The notes beneath the pieces are model-generated. The model was not told the DNA's origin and made no database searches. It worked only from the letters and a program-made list of their open reading frames with translations. Shown here one piece after another: positions 36,447 through 48,800 of a stretch of 64,000 nucleotides of DNA. Origin of the DNA: Membranipora membranacea (lineage: Eukaryota; Bryozoa; Gymnolaemata; Cheilostomatida; Membraniporidae); the NCBI GenBank assembly GCA_914767715.1, contig OU612065.1:30132001-30196000 (forward strand). The letters are read 5' to 3'. A program made the translations under genes and the position numbers. Each line of letters opens with the position of its first letter. The first letter of the stretch is position 1.

Positions 36447-37475
36447 TACACCCGTATCACAACAAAGCTAAGCTACTGTTTCCTCTCTAATCACTTGATA
36501 GGTGTTGAATCCTCTCAAATTGTCAGCCAGTCATGTTTTTTTCGATGAACTTCTTGGTCATAATTTTCCTGCTTCTGAATTTCAATTCGAACTGCCTCGG
36601 TGAAAGTGGGGTATTGGCGATAGACTAAATTTAGATCATGGATAGAATAGATGAGTATTGCTCAGTATGCTGTCTGATGGATAGATGGTATGTGTTGAAA
36701 TGATAATATTTCTGTGATATCTTGATAGGGGCGGTGACCAACTCTCATCATATTGAAGTTACATCCATTGGAATTACCGGGCGCGTTCTGGTACTGCTTA
36801 TTAGGACCAATGTTATGTAGAGCAGAAAGAAAGGGGTGTTTGTAAAATGACCAGCATGATTTGTGAAGGGTTCGAATCTTGGCTCTGCTAGCATATCTGT
36901 TTTAGCTTGAACAACTGATCAGGCTATCAGTGTACGACTGTGTCACAGGGGCTTCAATTGTTGCCTGACAAGTCTCGAGGATTTTCTTTCATTGGAAGTG
37001 GTACAACATGCAACCACAGATTGATCGGCTGATAACCAATCACAACATACCAGCACAGAATTTCCATTTCAAAAGTCATGGTGCCTGAAGGGGTAGGGAC
37101 TCAACCGAGGGAAACAACATTGGACCTGCACAGTGCACAGCTAGCATGTAGTTACTAGTTAAATTTGAAATTCAGATTTCCTTCATTCTCAAATTAACAG
37201 CAAACTAATCACCTTTGCAAAGGATCCATGGGGTCATTGCCATATTATTTCCAGCTTCAAATCAGGTAAAAAAATTAGGTAGGGACAAGGAACAAGAAAA
37301 TCATGTCTAAGGGAATTTGAATGCGTAAAAAATCAAAGAGGTAAAAAATCATGAATTTGTTCAAATTACGCACTAATCGATAAAGTGCACATCTAACAAA
37401 AAAGAAATATTGCCTATGACACGAACAGATAACATTCAACTTCATGGTAGAGCGGTCAAAACATTAGAAATGTGC
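36447..37475. other. Interval between convergent TKT and membrane-protein genes
   Basis: No coding exon recognised. A B-box-like ggttcgaatc near 36869 lacks an A box upstream, so it is not called a tRNA. 3' UTRs of both flanking genes must lie here. Confidence 0.4.
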
Positions 37476-40400
37476 CTAATCCTTATGTTGTTTCTTCTTT
37501 TTCTTGTCTGACTTTTTGGCGAAGTTAGATTTAGGAGCTGAACTTTGTTTGTTGATGACAGTTGGGGCAGTTTGCTGATCACCCGAGAACAGTAGTATAT
37601 TAGTAAATACGCTCAGTCCGAGAGCACAGCAAAACCATACAATCAGCTTATACTCCTACAAAATACACGGAATGGCACAAACTCATTAGTACCGTTCACT
37701 TGATTCAAACCTCTAGGGACCACAAAAATTTGTCCGAATTCGTCTGAATTAAGTGACATTAGAATGCATTAAGAACTGGCTGAAGGGACCCATTTTCCTT
37801 ATCTGAATTAACAGGACTTCTGAATTAACCAGCTTACACTAGATGAGATTTCATCAGTGGGTATTTGGTAACATGTGATTTGTCAGTCCAGAATATTTGT
37901 AACAAATTTTTACACTGTAAGCACCACACACATGTACTGCAAGCATCAATGTCAGGACAATGTAAAAGCTCACACCAAGGAGTATTCCTTTCTCTCACTC
38001 ATTTATTTATTTATTTGTTTAAAGAGGTTTTCTAGAAAGTTTACAGATAACAGAGTAGTTAAAAAGTAACTTGTTGACCTCTATTATCCTTGGTGTCTTA
38101 ATTGCAGCTGGCATATTGATGCCCAGGCACACTGTTGATACCATCGAAACCGTGCTACGTACGCAAGCTAACTAAGACATATCTCAGTCACAGCAAGCTT
38201 AGTTGCAGTTCATCACAAACATTTAAATTATAATGTTATATTGTGAGAGGATAACTCACCATAGGGTTAGGATAAGGTAGACCACATAGTGTATACCAGT
38301 GTGAGCCGTCCGCTGGAGGCTTACCCTCAGGGGTACAGTGAAAGTCAAAAGGCTCATTATAGTCTGTTGGGCAGAGATACTTTCTACGATGTAAAGGCTG
38401 CAATGAGAAGAAAATAAGCGTAATGAAAGATATAACTGCTACATTTTTGATGGGGGGGAAGTAATATTTATCAAGCAGGATTTCTCCACAATGAGAGTTG
38501 TCTTATCTTAAAAGGCAACTCCTTCAACCTTTACTCATCCAAATTTAATCACATTGCCTTTACTTGGAGTTGCCTCAAATTCAGGAGGAGAAATGAAACT
38601 AATGATCTACCTTTTTTGCTGAAAACATAAGAATAACACCCTTTTGGGATTTAACATCAATCATGACCCAGGTGACTGCATGCTTACACATCCCAAACAA
38701 ACAATATCATGACGATGTAGATAAATACATCTCAACCTTGCTAAACCTCCCCACTTCCCGAGTCACCCTATCTATTACACACATCAGAGTGTTTAATGCA
38801 AGTCAGTTGCTATGAAGTACCACATGTCAAATAATCCATACAACATGTTAAGATGAGAGAGGCTCAAATAAATTTCCATAGAGGAGAAAATGTCAGCTAG
38901 TACTTGGTTTAGCTGGCTTGGGGGGGGGGGGGGTGAGGGTGAGAAAATTTTATCTAGCATTTAATTTTGGCTGAGGAGAGGAGAGAGTCATTATAAAGAG
39001 GGTGAGTAAGTATTAGCCAGTCTTCAATTTAGATGTTCGAGATGTAAAAATTTTCTCTCATGAATAATTTAATCCTCTAGGGTATTTACTTTGTAGGCCT
39101 TTAGCAGAGACTTGGGTTATTGAGTAAAATATAGATAAGTGGCCCAACACAACTAAGGGAGCGAACACTTATTTATTCCTATTTCAATAATGAATGTGTG
39201 AAATATGTATAAGTGAGAATTTTTTACATTAATTTTTAGGTTTTTTATTTCCTTTTGAATCCAACAAAATGCAAGTTTTATGCTTCTGAACATTTTGTTT
39301 TCTTTCTTGTACCAAAATCTGTAAGGATGGCCACTTTTCTTAAGGTAGCATACCAATAGTTTGACATAAAGATTATTATTATAATGATACCAGAAAGGGT
39401 GGGATACCCCTCCCACCCTCCCTGATGATACTCACAGCACCAGTTATAGAGAATGTTTCCTCGGTAACATTACACGGACCGATCTCTTGATGTAATCCTG
39501 TAGATTTCACCTCTCCTGGCTCAGCCACAAACATGAGAGCCACAAACAAAGAAAAATGTTGTAGTATGTTCAGCACTGGTATAGAGAATAACCTGCCTGA
39601 GAATGGAAGAAGAGGTTTGTCATTTGTCGAATAGTTAGAAGGTATATGCCACATGAGCTGGAGCCAGCCCACAAAAAAAAAGAGTCCCAACGTGAAAACA
39701 ATACCGAATGCTCACTATTTTCAACAAAAACTGTTCACAGGAAAGCTATGGACAAACAGAATCAGCCCTACCCATTGACTGAGTATATTACGTCTATGGT
39801 GTTACCTCAATATAAAAAGATTGATGTTGATACCAATCAACCAATAACTATCAACAAAGATAATAGATCCTAGTAGAACTGGATAAATGTGACAGACCTG
39901 AGTTGAATGAAGTCCTGGAGTCTGTTGTTGTGTTACGATCAGACATCCACACGATGACACAGAGTGCGGCGATCCACATTAGTACAGGAACCTCCGAGTG
40001 AATGTTAAACCAGTCATGTAGGGGGTGGTAGAGTAGTACAATGAAAAGACCCGATCCGAGGGGCATAGCAAGAACACCGGCTAATATCGTACAAATCCAC
40101 TCCAACATACAGCTTTAACCAAAAACAGAGAAATTTAGAGGTAAAGTTGATGCAATCATCACACAATGCCAATTGAATGGGTATGTTAGACATGACATGA
40201 TTTTTGACTGAGCCATTGAACTAAGTTCCGTTCTACTGATGCCTTTTTTTCTGCGGCTGCCGTTACTTGATTCTGAACTAAATTACAGCAAACTGTAGCA
40301 AAGTCTCTTTAGGTGCATGTAGCTGGCCTTAGATCAAGTTTGATCCGATTTGCCTGATAATTTGGTGCTCCCATACTAGTGGTAAGCCACAGAAGGCTGC

Positions 40401-42962
40401 ATACTGTGGTCTGAAATATTGTAGGCTGCGGACAAATCAGGTCGTACTTTATCCAATCCTAATTGTGAGCTAAGTTGGAGAGACCATTCTCGTTCTCACT
40501 AATCTCATCACATCAAATGGACACTTCTTCCTAAAACTCATTCATCAAAAAAGTTCTATAATAACGTTTCTCCCTATACTCAACGAAAAGTAAAATTCAA
40601 GAAATATTTACTAGTCAACTTCATAATAATGTAAAACATACTCACTTTCCGTACTCCAGCTTTGCTTTACTAGGCATGAGTAGTTTCCTGAGCCCAAAGA
40701 AGACAAAGAGCATGGCTGAGACGAAGGCAGAGTGAAAGTAATAAGATGTCCAGGGTACGTGGTAACTCCTGTCATATATGTTATTATCAGTATCGTGCCA
40801 GGTCCACCATAACATCTTAACACCCATTATATCATAGGGCAGGTCAATCAGTATCACACATAACCCCACTAAAATAAAGGATAATAAACGATAACAAAAG
40901 CAATAAATACTGACTAAGTAAATATGAACTCTTTTTTTTTTCAACTGATCAAAGAGGGGTACACAGTGGGACCCTTCTTAAGGCGACTATGTTTGTGAGA
41001 TTATGTATATGCAGACCATAAGATGATACCATAATATAGTATATCTCCCATTAGGACATCTAGCACATTACACAAGCTAAATCTTATAAGTAGGAGCCTG
41101 GATGCAAAGCCAGAAGTCATTAAAATATAATTATTTTTTTGTTATTATCATCTTTACAAACAGTTAATATATTGGCTTATGATGTTTGTCAGATCAGATA
41201 TATAATATCAGATGATAATTCATACTGTATACATTTTTTCACTATATGAATAAGTTTGAGGTTTTTCTTTGTTACCTACCGGCGAATGGTTCTGCCCACC
41301 ACTTCAGTCTTAGTCTGAGGACAGTAACCCAAGCTGTGTACCAAAACTGATTATCTACAACAATACAATACCATTACTGTAGTTAGCTAGCCACTGAGCT
41401 ATTCCATGACGATCACAACAATATTTGATAATTATTTTCATCGTTCAAAACTTATAATAAAAAAATTTTTAAAGAATAATAGCAGAACCAACATGTGAAT
41501 ATAACTATACATGTTTTAAGCAAGTTTTGTTTCATCTTATTGTCGATGATCTGGAATTTTATCATTATGGCCTGAACGCTTGACCAAGTTCGGTCCATTT
41601 TCCTGCATTCGGAGTTGCTCCCCCTCCACTGGTAATGCCTGCGAAGTGCCTAGTGGAAGGGAGCAACTGGAATGCAGGCAATTGGATTAGACTTGATCTA
41701 CCTGAGCGCCAACACATAACACTATTTTTGCATTTGCAGCCAAAACACAGCATATGATAATTTTACATTGATACTTACAGACTAGTACTATATAGAGCGG
41801 GAATCTGCGACCAAACAGAGACACAACGCCCTGAGCATGCCAGAAGTTATCTATACTTGGCATCAGATAACAAACACACTCTGTGACCAAAGATACAATA
41901 ATATTCGCCCACCAGAAATGTAAAAATCTCCCGCCATTTCTCCACGCTATAACAAAAGAAAGACATGACTAAAAATAAATCGCAATCAAGTGATACATTA
42001 ACAAGTATCATTGACAAATGGGCCCTTGTAAGTATGAGAAAGGCATATTCCAGAGAATTTAATTGGGTTCCGTGCTGGGGTAGAGGAGTTTAAATATCAC
42101 ACATGGTCTCAATTTTTCAATATTGCTCTGTTAAAAAAAATAACGTCGTTTGTGAGTTTATTATAGAAAAGCCATCATAATATAAAAACATAAACCAGCT
42201 TTATGATCTAAAATTTCATTTTATTACGAATTTGAACCAACGAGGGTTTTCTAGATCAAGTTCTATTAAATTTGCTTGCATTTTAAGTCGCTCTAGTCCG
42301 ACAAGGCTCAAACCTTGACATCCATCTCAAAATAAAATTCTGAGTTTTTGAATACTAAGTGGGCAGGAGCCCTAATATAATTGCAAAACAATTATCATAA
42401 GTCCCTGTGAGGACAGGTCAAATACATGAGATTTGAGATCAGGGAGTTGGCCCTTATTTTTCACGAAGCACAAAGTCAGCTGTCAGTCAGGAGTTTACTA
42501 ATATATATCACAAACCGTGTATGTAATTAAGTAGAACGCCAAAAATCACGCTGAACTGTATGAGTAAGAAAGTGGGCTCGTTGTTCCAGGTTGTTACGGG
42601 GTCAGTATAGGCAACCAGCCAGCTCAAACCCTGGAGGAAATACAAAATAACTATCGGTCACATAAGATTCTTTGAATCGGTATTCTCGTGATTGGTAGTG
42701 GTACATTAGTAGTTTAACTTCTCAGCAAGGAATTGAAAAGAAATCTAAATTGTTAGATTTAAGAGCGTAACCAAATTTTGAAAATATATTGTCCAAGCCT
42801 CTACAATCAAATTTTGATATCCTAGCACTTCTTGAGTCTTGACAATCATAGCATCTGATCACAGTAACGCCAGCTTACACTATTATATCATAAAAATACC
42901 TTTGTTATGCAGTCTTCAGGGACAGACAAAGATGAACAGAACTTCTTCTGCAGATCCTCCAT
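37476..42962 (-). CDS. Uncharacterised multi-pass membrane protein (possibly DUF7802-like)
   Basis: Nine exons: 42962-42900, 42630-42516, 41946-41779, 41354-41280, 40868-40646, 40112-39898, 39596-39436, 38397-38260, 37655-37476; total 1338 nt, 445 aa, all phases closing. The N-terminus MEDLQKKFCSSLSVPEDCIT is followed by several hydrophobic segments: LLIQFSVIFGVLLNYI, NIIVSLVTECVCYLM, VGLCVILIDLPYDIMGV, AFVSAMLFVFFGL, ILAGVLAMPLGSGLFIVLL, VLMWIAALCVIVWM, LQHFSLFVALMFVA and LIVWFCCALGLSVFTNILLF. A striking tryptophan- and tyrosine-rich loop reads MLWWTWHDTDNNIYDRSYHV then PWTSYYFHS. A Cys-containing region precedes the last helix and the tail is polybasic (KKSDKKKKKQHKD). I recall similar Trp-rich loops in uncharacterised invertebrate proteins, tentatively Pfam DUF7802; that family name is not verified. 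No enzymatic motif seen; function unknown. Confidence 0.85.
38924..38938. repeat. Poly-G run
   Basis: A run of about 14 G residues in intron 7 of the membrane-protein gene; prone to length error in assembly. Confidence 0.6.
39270..39383 (-). repeat. Dispersed repeat (inverted partner at 62875-62970)
   Basis: On the minus strand it reads ...ctttatgtcaaactattggtatgctacctt..., nearly identical over about 100 bases to the plus strand at 62885-62970. Lies in an intron of the membrane-protein gene and is directly followed by the micro-palindrome at 39384. Confidence 0.5.
39384..39431. repeat. Micro-palindrome with 7-bp flanking repeat (type B2)
   Basis: Insert 39391-39424 is a hairpin (agggtggga / tcccaccct plus an imperfect extension to cag...ctg) flanked by atgatac on both sides. 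The right-hand copy overlaps the 5' splice donor of the exon ending at 39436, so the insertion lies about ten bases inside that intron. Confidence 0.6.
41601..41680. repeat. Hairpin element in an intron of the membrane-protein gene
   Basis: Inverted arms cctgcattcggagttgctcc and its near reverse complement gggagcaactggaatgcagg enclose a partly paired centre. About 20-bp outer stem with two mismatches. No convincing flanking direct repeat. Confidence 0.5.
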
Positions 42963-43003
42963 CCTAAAGTCTGTACTGTAATAATACATTAACTTATACA
43001 GGT

Positions 43004-43053
43004 GCTGTTACCTAGCCTTGTAACGTGGCCGCGTGATAATGCTAGCTTTTACC
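43004..43053. repeat. Short copy of the tagccttgt inverted-repeat element (type E4)
   Basis: Insert 43013-43044 (32 bases, tagccttgtaacgtggcc... ...atgcta) has the same ends as the longer copies at 48517, 51595 and 52422. It is flanked by gctgttacc and gcttttacc (8 of 9 identical). Confidence 0.55.
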
Positions 43054-45173
43054 ACACAAACTGACATGAATTTGTCATTTACTAATAAAAGGTAAAGGAT
43101 AAGCAATCAGATTCTGTGCAAATAGCATAAGAAGTCAGTGTTGAAATCTAATTTAACAGCGTATGCTACATTTAGTACAAGGAAGGGTCTAACGGCAACA
43201 GATGATACACTTTATCTTTTACTTAAATACTACGGCCTGACCAGGGAGAATCTTCCTCTGGTCTGACTGAGTAATGGATGCAGTTCACTGCCAATACATC
43301 TTTGCACATTCGATTTTGGATAGGAGTCCTCTAGTATCAGGCCTAAGCAGGGCTCTATTTGGAGCTCTCCAAGTAAAGGCCTCCAGAGATAGGATATGGA
43401 GATCAACATCAACATGCATATTGTTTGCAGGTAAGGCCGCAGTAAATAGACGCTCCGTTGCAGAACATTCAATAGTATGGCCAACTATAGCAATTCACAA
43501 ACTGACTCCACAAGTCATAACATGATCTTACATGTACAAAACAACACCGAACAACACTTGGGATGTTGGAGGTCAGAGTGACAAGTACTCACTGGCATAA
43601 ATCATAAAACCAGACTCAAAAAAGTCCAGCCTGTATCAGTCAGATCAGAGAGCCAACTTGGCTCTAGAGTAGCCTGTCTTCAATTGACAGGTTCCTACAT
43701 GCCCTGAGGATGGATGGCATTTTGCTTTTTTCCACACAGAGTCAGAGTGGTACTCTTCTAACCAACTCTAATAATGTTTATTACACATAGAAACTATAGA
43801 TAGTACCTTTTAGAAAGTTGTAGAATAACGCACTCCTCCAAAACAAGTAGTTTGGTATTGGTGCTGTGATGACTACTTGGCTTCCCGTCACAGCTGAACT
43901 TACCAAACAGGATTTCAGAGTGTGGTGACAAATGCAATCCTTACCATTAGAGTTGAAGTTCTCTGGGTCCTTTCCTGCAGTGCAAAATTAACTATCCATT
44001 ACAATAATGACCTTTGCCCTTGAAAAGATTATGACACTGTATGGGGGAGGTAATGGCCACTGCTACTCCATAGCCGTCTCTCACGGATTTCGGACTAAAC
44101 AGAGATTCAAGTATTCTGAGACAACAACTCCCACAAATATTCAATATGAAATATGGTCTGCAAGTTTAATCATAAGGGATGGAGCTGATTGCAGAAATTC
44201 AGGCTTGTTTTAATGTTTCTGCAATGTCTGGCAACCGAAATTTGCCAAATAACCATCTGTATGGTTCTAAACATGCGCACATTAAAGTTGACACTACAAG
44301 GTAGCAGCAAGCAGTGCCGGATGGTTGCTTTTCATAAGCGGATTGCCCATTTGCAGGGATGTGTGCCTGATGGCTAGTTACTGGACCCACTTTTAGCACA
44401 ACAAAGCCAAGCTATCCCCTTTCATCTTCATACCCCGCTAATACAGAGCTTGTCTTAGCAATGCTATTCTTGGTTGGCATTGAAACTCTTGTAGAGGATG
44501 TAACATATAAATCAGATGACCTCAACAAGGATGCGACCACTGGCTGCTTAATATGTTAAAACAACGGAACTTTGACTAATTCCTTAATCTTAAGGATGTA
44601 GGCTCTAGCTGGGCTGGGAAACTGATGATCTCACTTTACTTGATTTTATAATCTGATGAATTTTTATGTGATTAATGAATATTTATGACGGAATTAAAGT
44701 AATCATGGTAACAGTGTGGGAAGGGACGGATGTAACTGATTAATATATAAATGCGCTGGGAGTCGAAAGCAAGACAGTTGTTTGTTGGCGGTTGTTTGTG
44801 GACAGTTGTTTTTGATAGTAACTTAAAGCCAACACACCTACTGGATAAAAGACTGCTGTATTTTCGTATCACAGTTTGCTGTATTTTACACACCATCGTC
44901 ACACCAGGTTGGATAAAATAAAATGTAGTGATCAAGTAAAACACATAGTTGGATTTCTTCTCCCCTGACCTCGTAAAAAGAACCTGAGGATGTACGAATA
45001 TATCGTACAGTGCCAGTCACACAGGGTCTCCTTCCGGTGTCCGCTCCATCAATAGATTCTCAGATGCCTTGCTCTCATTTCTTCACTAATTTAAACACAC
45101 CATTTCAACTCTCTCTAGGATGAGGATTCGAGGAACCAAACCAAAAGGTCACCATCACAAAACACCAATTTGT

Positions 45174-45490
45174 TGCAATGTTTTATTTTCTTACTTGCAA
45201 AAAAGTGCTTTGACACTATGTTACTATAAGTATAATATATATTATATACTAAGAAAATTTGTGATTATCACAGCAGGAATAATTTCCCCTTAATCTCGGC
45301 ACGGCTACAATAGTACGTGTCAGAAAATATCACAATACTGTACAATATGGTATGTTCAGCAAAATTGAAAGCAATGGGTATATTCTTTTAGACTTGCAAA
45401 AAGCATTTGATTTCAAATGTTTTTCCTTTCTTGCAAAAAGTGTTTTGACACTATAATATATACCACGAAATGGTGTGATTATCATAGCAG
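45174..45490 (+). repeat. Direct duplication of a ~100-bp segment
   Basis: Copy 1 at about 45174-45290 and copy 2 at about 45412-45490 share, in order, ttttcttacttgcaaaaa, gtgctttgacacta, tataatatatatt and gtgattatcacagcag (copy 2 with small differences and deletions). Confidence 0.5.
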
Positions 45491-45868
45491 CTATGAATGG
45501 AACAGAAAGTGTAAATCAGAAAACATCTAAAACTGAAACTCAAGATTGTCACAAAAATTCTCAAAAAATTGATCTCTTTGACTATAAAATCTTGTCTTTA
45601 GTGTGCATAGGAATGGTTGAGGTGGAATGTGTCAAATTGTCAAAATTGAAAAATGCATGGTATTATGCTCTATAAGTTAGCCGGGGAAAAACAATGCTGA
45701 CTGTTGTACCAAATAAAGCAGAGAAGGGACTTCATCCAACACCAACATCTATGGTTTCAGGTCAAGAAAAGAAAAAACAGCTCATCTTAATCCGTAATAA
45801 TATAAAGAAGAGTCAGAATTTACAAATTAATTTATAGTACGGTACCACCACACTAAAAACATTCACAT

Positions 45869-48800
45869 TTATCTCCGCACACAGATTTTAGGATCATGCC
45901 ATTTATCCCATGTTGGTTTGATATTGTTTAGTTTATAGTTGTGAGCGACAGTTTGGCCAGGCTTGAGGAACGAGCAGGCATGGATTGGTGCCATACTCAT
46001 GCCATTCATGCTAAGCTTGACTAGGCCGGCTATTCTTTCGCCACAGATCCCATTTACAAACACATCTTCCAGGTGTATAAAGGGCAACTCTGAGCAAGCT
46101 GACACAAGGTCGCCTAAAAAGTTATTAGTCATGATGTAAGCGGGTCCACCTAAGAATACAGGATAGTTATTACCTTGCTTATAAACAGGGCCGTAGACAG
46201 GATCGGCCCATTTCCCCCCTTTACTGGGATGTCCTCCTTTTCTATAGCTTCCGAGTGTAAACTTCTCATACTTTTTGCTGGCATCAATAGCTGCTTTTAA
46301 AATATTTGGAAAGTTGACCACATTATCGTCATCGACTTTGGCCACATACTTTGCGGTTTTGCAGTGAGTCGATGCCCAGTCGAGCATTCCCAAGGATTTA
46401 AGTGTCAAATTGTAATAAGCATCATACATGTCTAACTGTACAAGATCTTGGGTTTGAGCTGACTCCTCTAAAATCATTTTCTGGACGTTTGAGTCTGTGG
46501 TCAACCCTACAACGAAGAGCAAGCTGGAGTTTATTTTGCCCATTTCAGCCTTGCTGCCCCACGTTTGCCTCACTATGCTTCTGGCTTCAAAGTTTTTCGG
46601 TGCTGATGGAACCATAACAAGAAAATTCATCTCTTTATTGCTGCATTGATTGTCGATAGGAAATGACCACTTTCTTCGATGGATTGCTATCCCAGGATAA
46701 CCAACAGCTTTTAACTTAGCAGGATCAACGGTCTTTATCCTTTTTTCTGCTTCTATGAATCTCTGCTCTATGTCTGGAATATCCAGAATTTTCATAGCAC
46801 TAAACGGAACAGCAGGCTTAGGTTGAGACGGAGCCTGATCGACTGCTTTGGGAGTCTCCTGTTGTGGCTGTGGTGCCTCTGGTTTTGGCTGTGGAGCCTC
46901 TGGTTTTAGCTGTGGTACCTCTGGTTTTGGCTGTGGTGCCTCCTGCTGTGGCAGCAGAGCCTCTAGTTTTGGTTGCAAAGGTTTGCTGACTTCTTGTGGT
47001 ACCGGCTGCACGTTGTCAGGTCTCTGCTCCTGGCTCAGACCACCAGAAGAAGGTTTGTAGTCATCTCCTTCGGCACCTGCATCAGGGAAGCGAAGAGGGG
47101 AGGACTGTTGGGAGTTGGTATTTTCTCTGAGGACTCCATGTGACTTCTCGGTAAAGAGAGTTTGTCTTTGTTGATTCAGACAAAAGATATAAAGATCTAA
47201 CTGCTCCCTCTCTGATAGTTTTTCTTTCGTCGCTTCACTATAACAGTATTGTACAGCTTTTTCCAGTACCGTCACTGCAAACAACAAAATTTAAATTACA
47301 TTAGCTGAAGAGCTTATTCATATAAAATGTTCATATACAATAAAAGTTTGTTCAAAATAGGACTTCTAACATTCAAAGCATGAGTTGCCTGACCACAATT
47401 ATTAGGATATGACTCTTTGAGCATGACACTCGATACTATTTGTGTATCAACACAACAAAAAGGCATATAAGTTGGAAATTCACTTTTCCAGTTTTTGATG
47501 TCACTTGAAAGAGAAACTCTTTCTGAGTGTAATGCAATTTACTGTATCTTCCTAGCTTTAATAGAATCAAAGATACAGGCGAATTAGTCCGCCATTATAG
47601 AACAACTCGGGGAAAAAGTGAATCTCTGAAACAAAGGTTTGAATCATTCGAACATTAAAATTATGATATATGTATTGTTTACATTGTTTAACTCCTTGGA
47701 TACGGATATTAAATGATGGAATAATTCCCTTTAAGTGACAAATATGGGGTAATATGGCATGGAGAATTTGATAGTGAAAAGGATTTTTCCATCAGACCGA
47801 TGGAATTAATGCTATTCTGGGGTCAAAGGTCATGGTAAATCGTGAAGAATTAAGGAAAATGTCATTCGCGACAAACATAAACTGAGACAGAAAGATGTAC
47901 TTTCACAATTAATTTTAATGACATAATGTTCACAAAATGATTATATATATAAGTATAGTACAATATAACTTTAAGGTTGTATAATATAATATAATTATTA
48001 TATTATATTGTAATATAATAAATATAATACATATTTAATTAAGCACTGTATTAAGTAGTGTTTTTTCTACAGATTGATCAAATTGTTCAGTTTATATCAT
48101 ACTACGCCAATAGGTAACGAATTAAATTTAATATGTTAATTATCTCCAAAAAAGATATTTAGCCGCATTCCATTCCACCTTGACTTGAATAGAGACTTGA
48201 TGGCATGTTATTTTATTTAAGGCAGTCAGTCGGCATAACCAAAGAAACAAAATCAGTCATTTGTTTTGCTAAAAGATGGGCCAGAATCGAATATCACATA
48301 TCACATTGAATATCACATTTCAATCATTGAAAATAATAATAGTTCATTCGACCTCTTATGGCCTAATAGCGCGGATGAGCAATCACGAATGTCAAGGATT
48401 AGTTCACGGCACAGGCAGTCGTTTCTGATTTTGTGGCGCACCTTCTATTTTAGCCAGGTCCTTGTGGAACAGAATCGTATATATCTGAAGCCATCTGTGT
48501 GTTTGCCAAAAAGACATAGCCTTGTCACGCGGCCACACTTTTTGGTTTTTTGTGTTTCCCAACCAAAAATCCAAACAACCCAAAAACCGTGGCCGTGAGA
48601 GACAAGGCTACAAAAACCCACTTACAATAAGAAAATTCCCCTCGACCTCATCGATATAACAGTATTCTGGTTTCCAGCATGCATGGTTAATGTGTGCTAG
48701 GTGAGTACTATCATAGGTCATAGCTTCTTTACTCGAGAGAAGGTATGGGCCTCTTATCAATTATGATGATGAGTAATTGCAATATTTTACACATGCAATC

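Larger units (their letters stand above)
42963..45868. other. Interval upstream of the membrane-protein gene
   Basis: Presumed promoter near 42963, an inserted palindrome at 43004-43053, two small hairpins near 43650-43690 and a duplicated segment at 45174-45490. No coding exon recognised on either strand. Confidence 0.45.

Noticed and set aside
36860-36885. B-box-like ggttcgaatc
   Set aside because: No A box at the proper distance upstream and no cloverleaf; not a tRNA.
46848-47060. Cysteine/glycine-rich plus-strand frame (GVSCCGCGASGFGCGASGFS)
   Set aside because: It is the antisense shadow of the proline-rich repeat in the GT31 stem.
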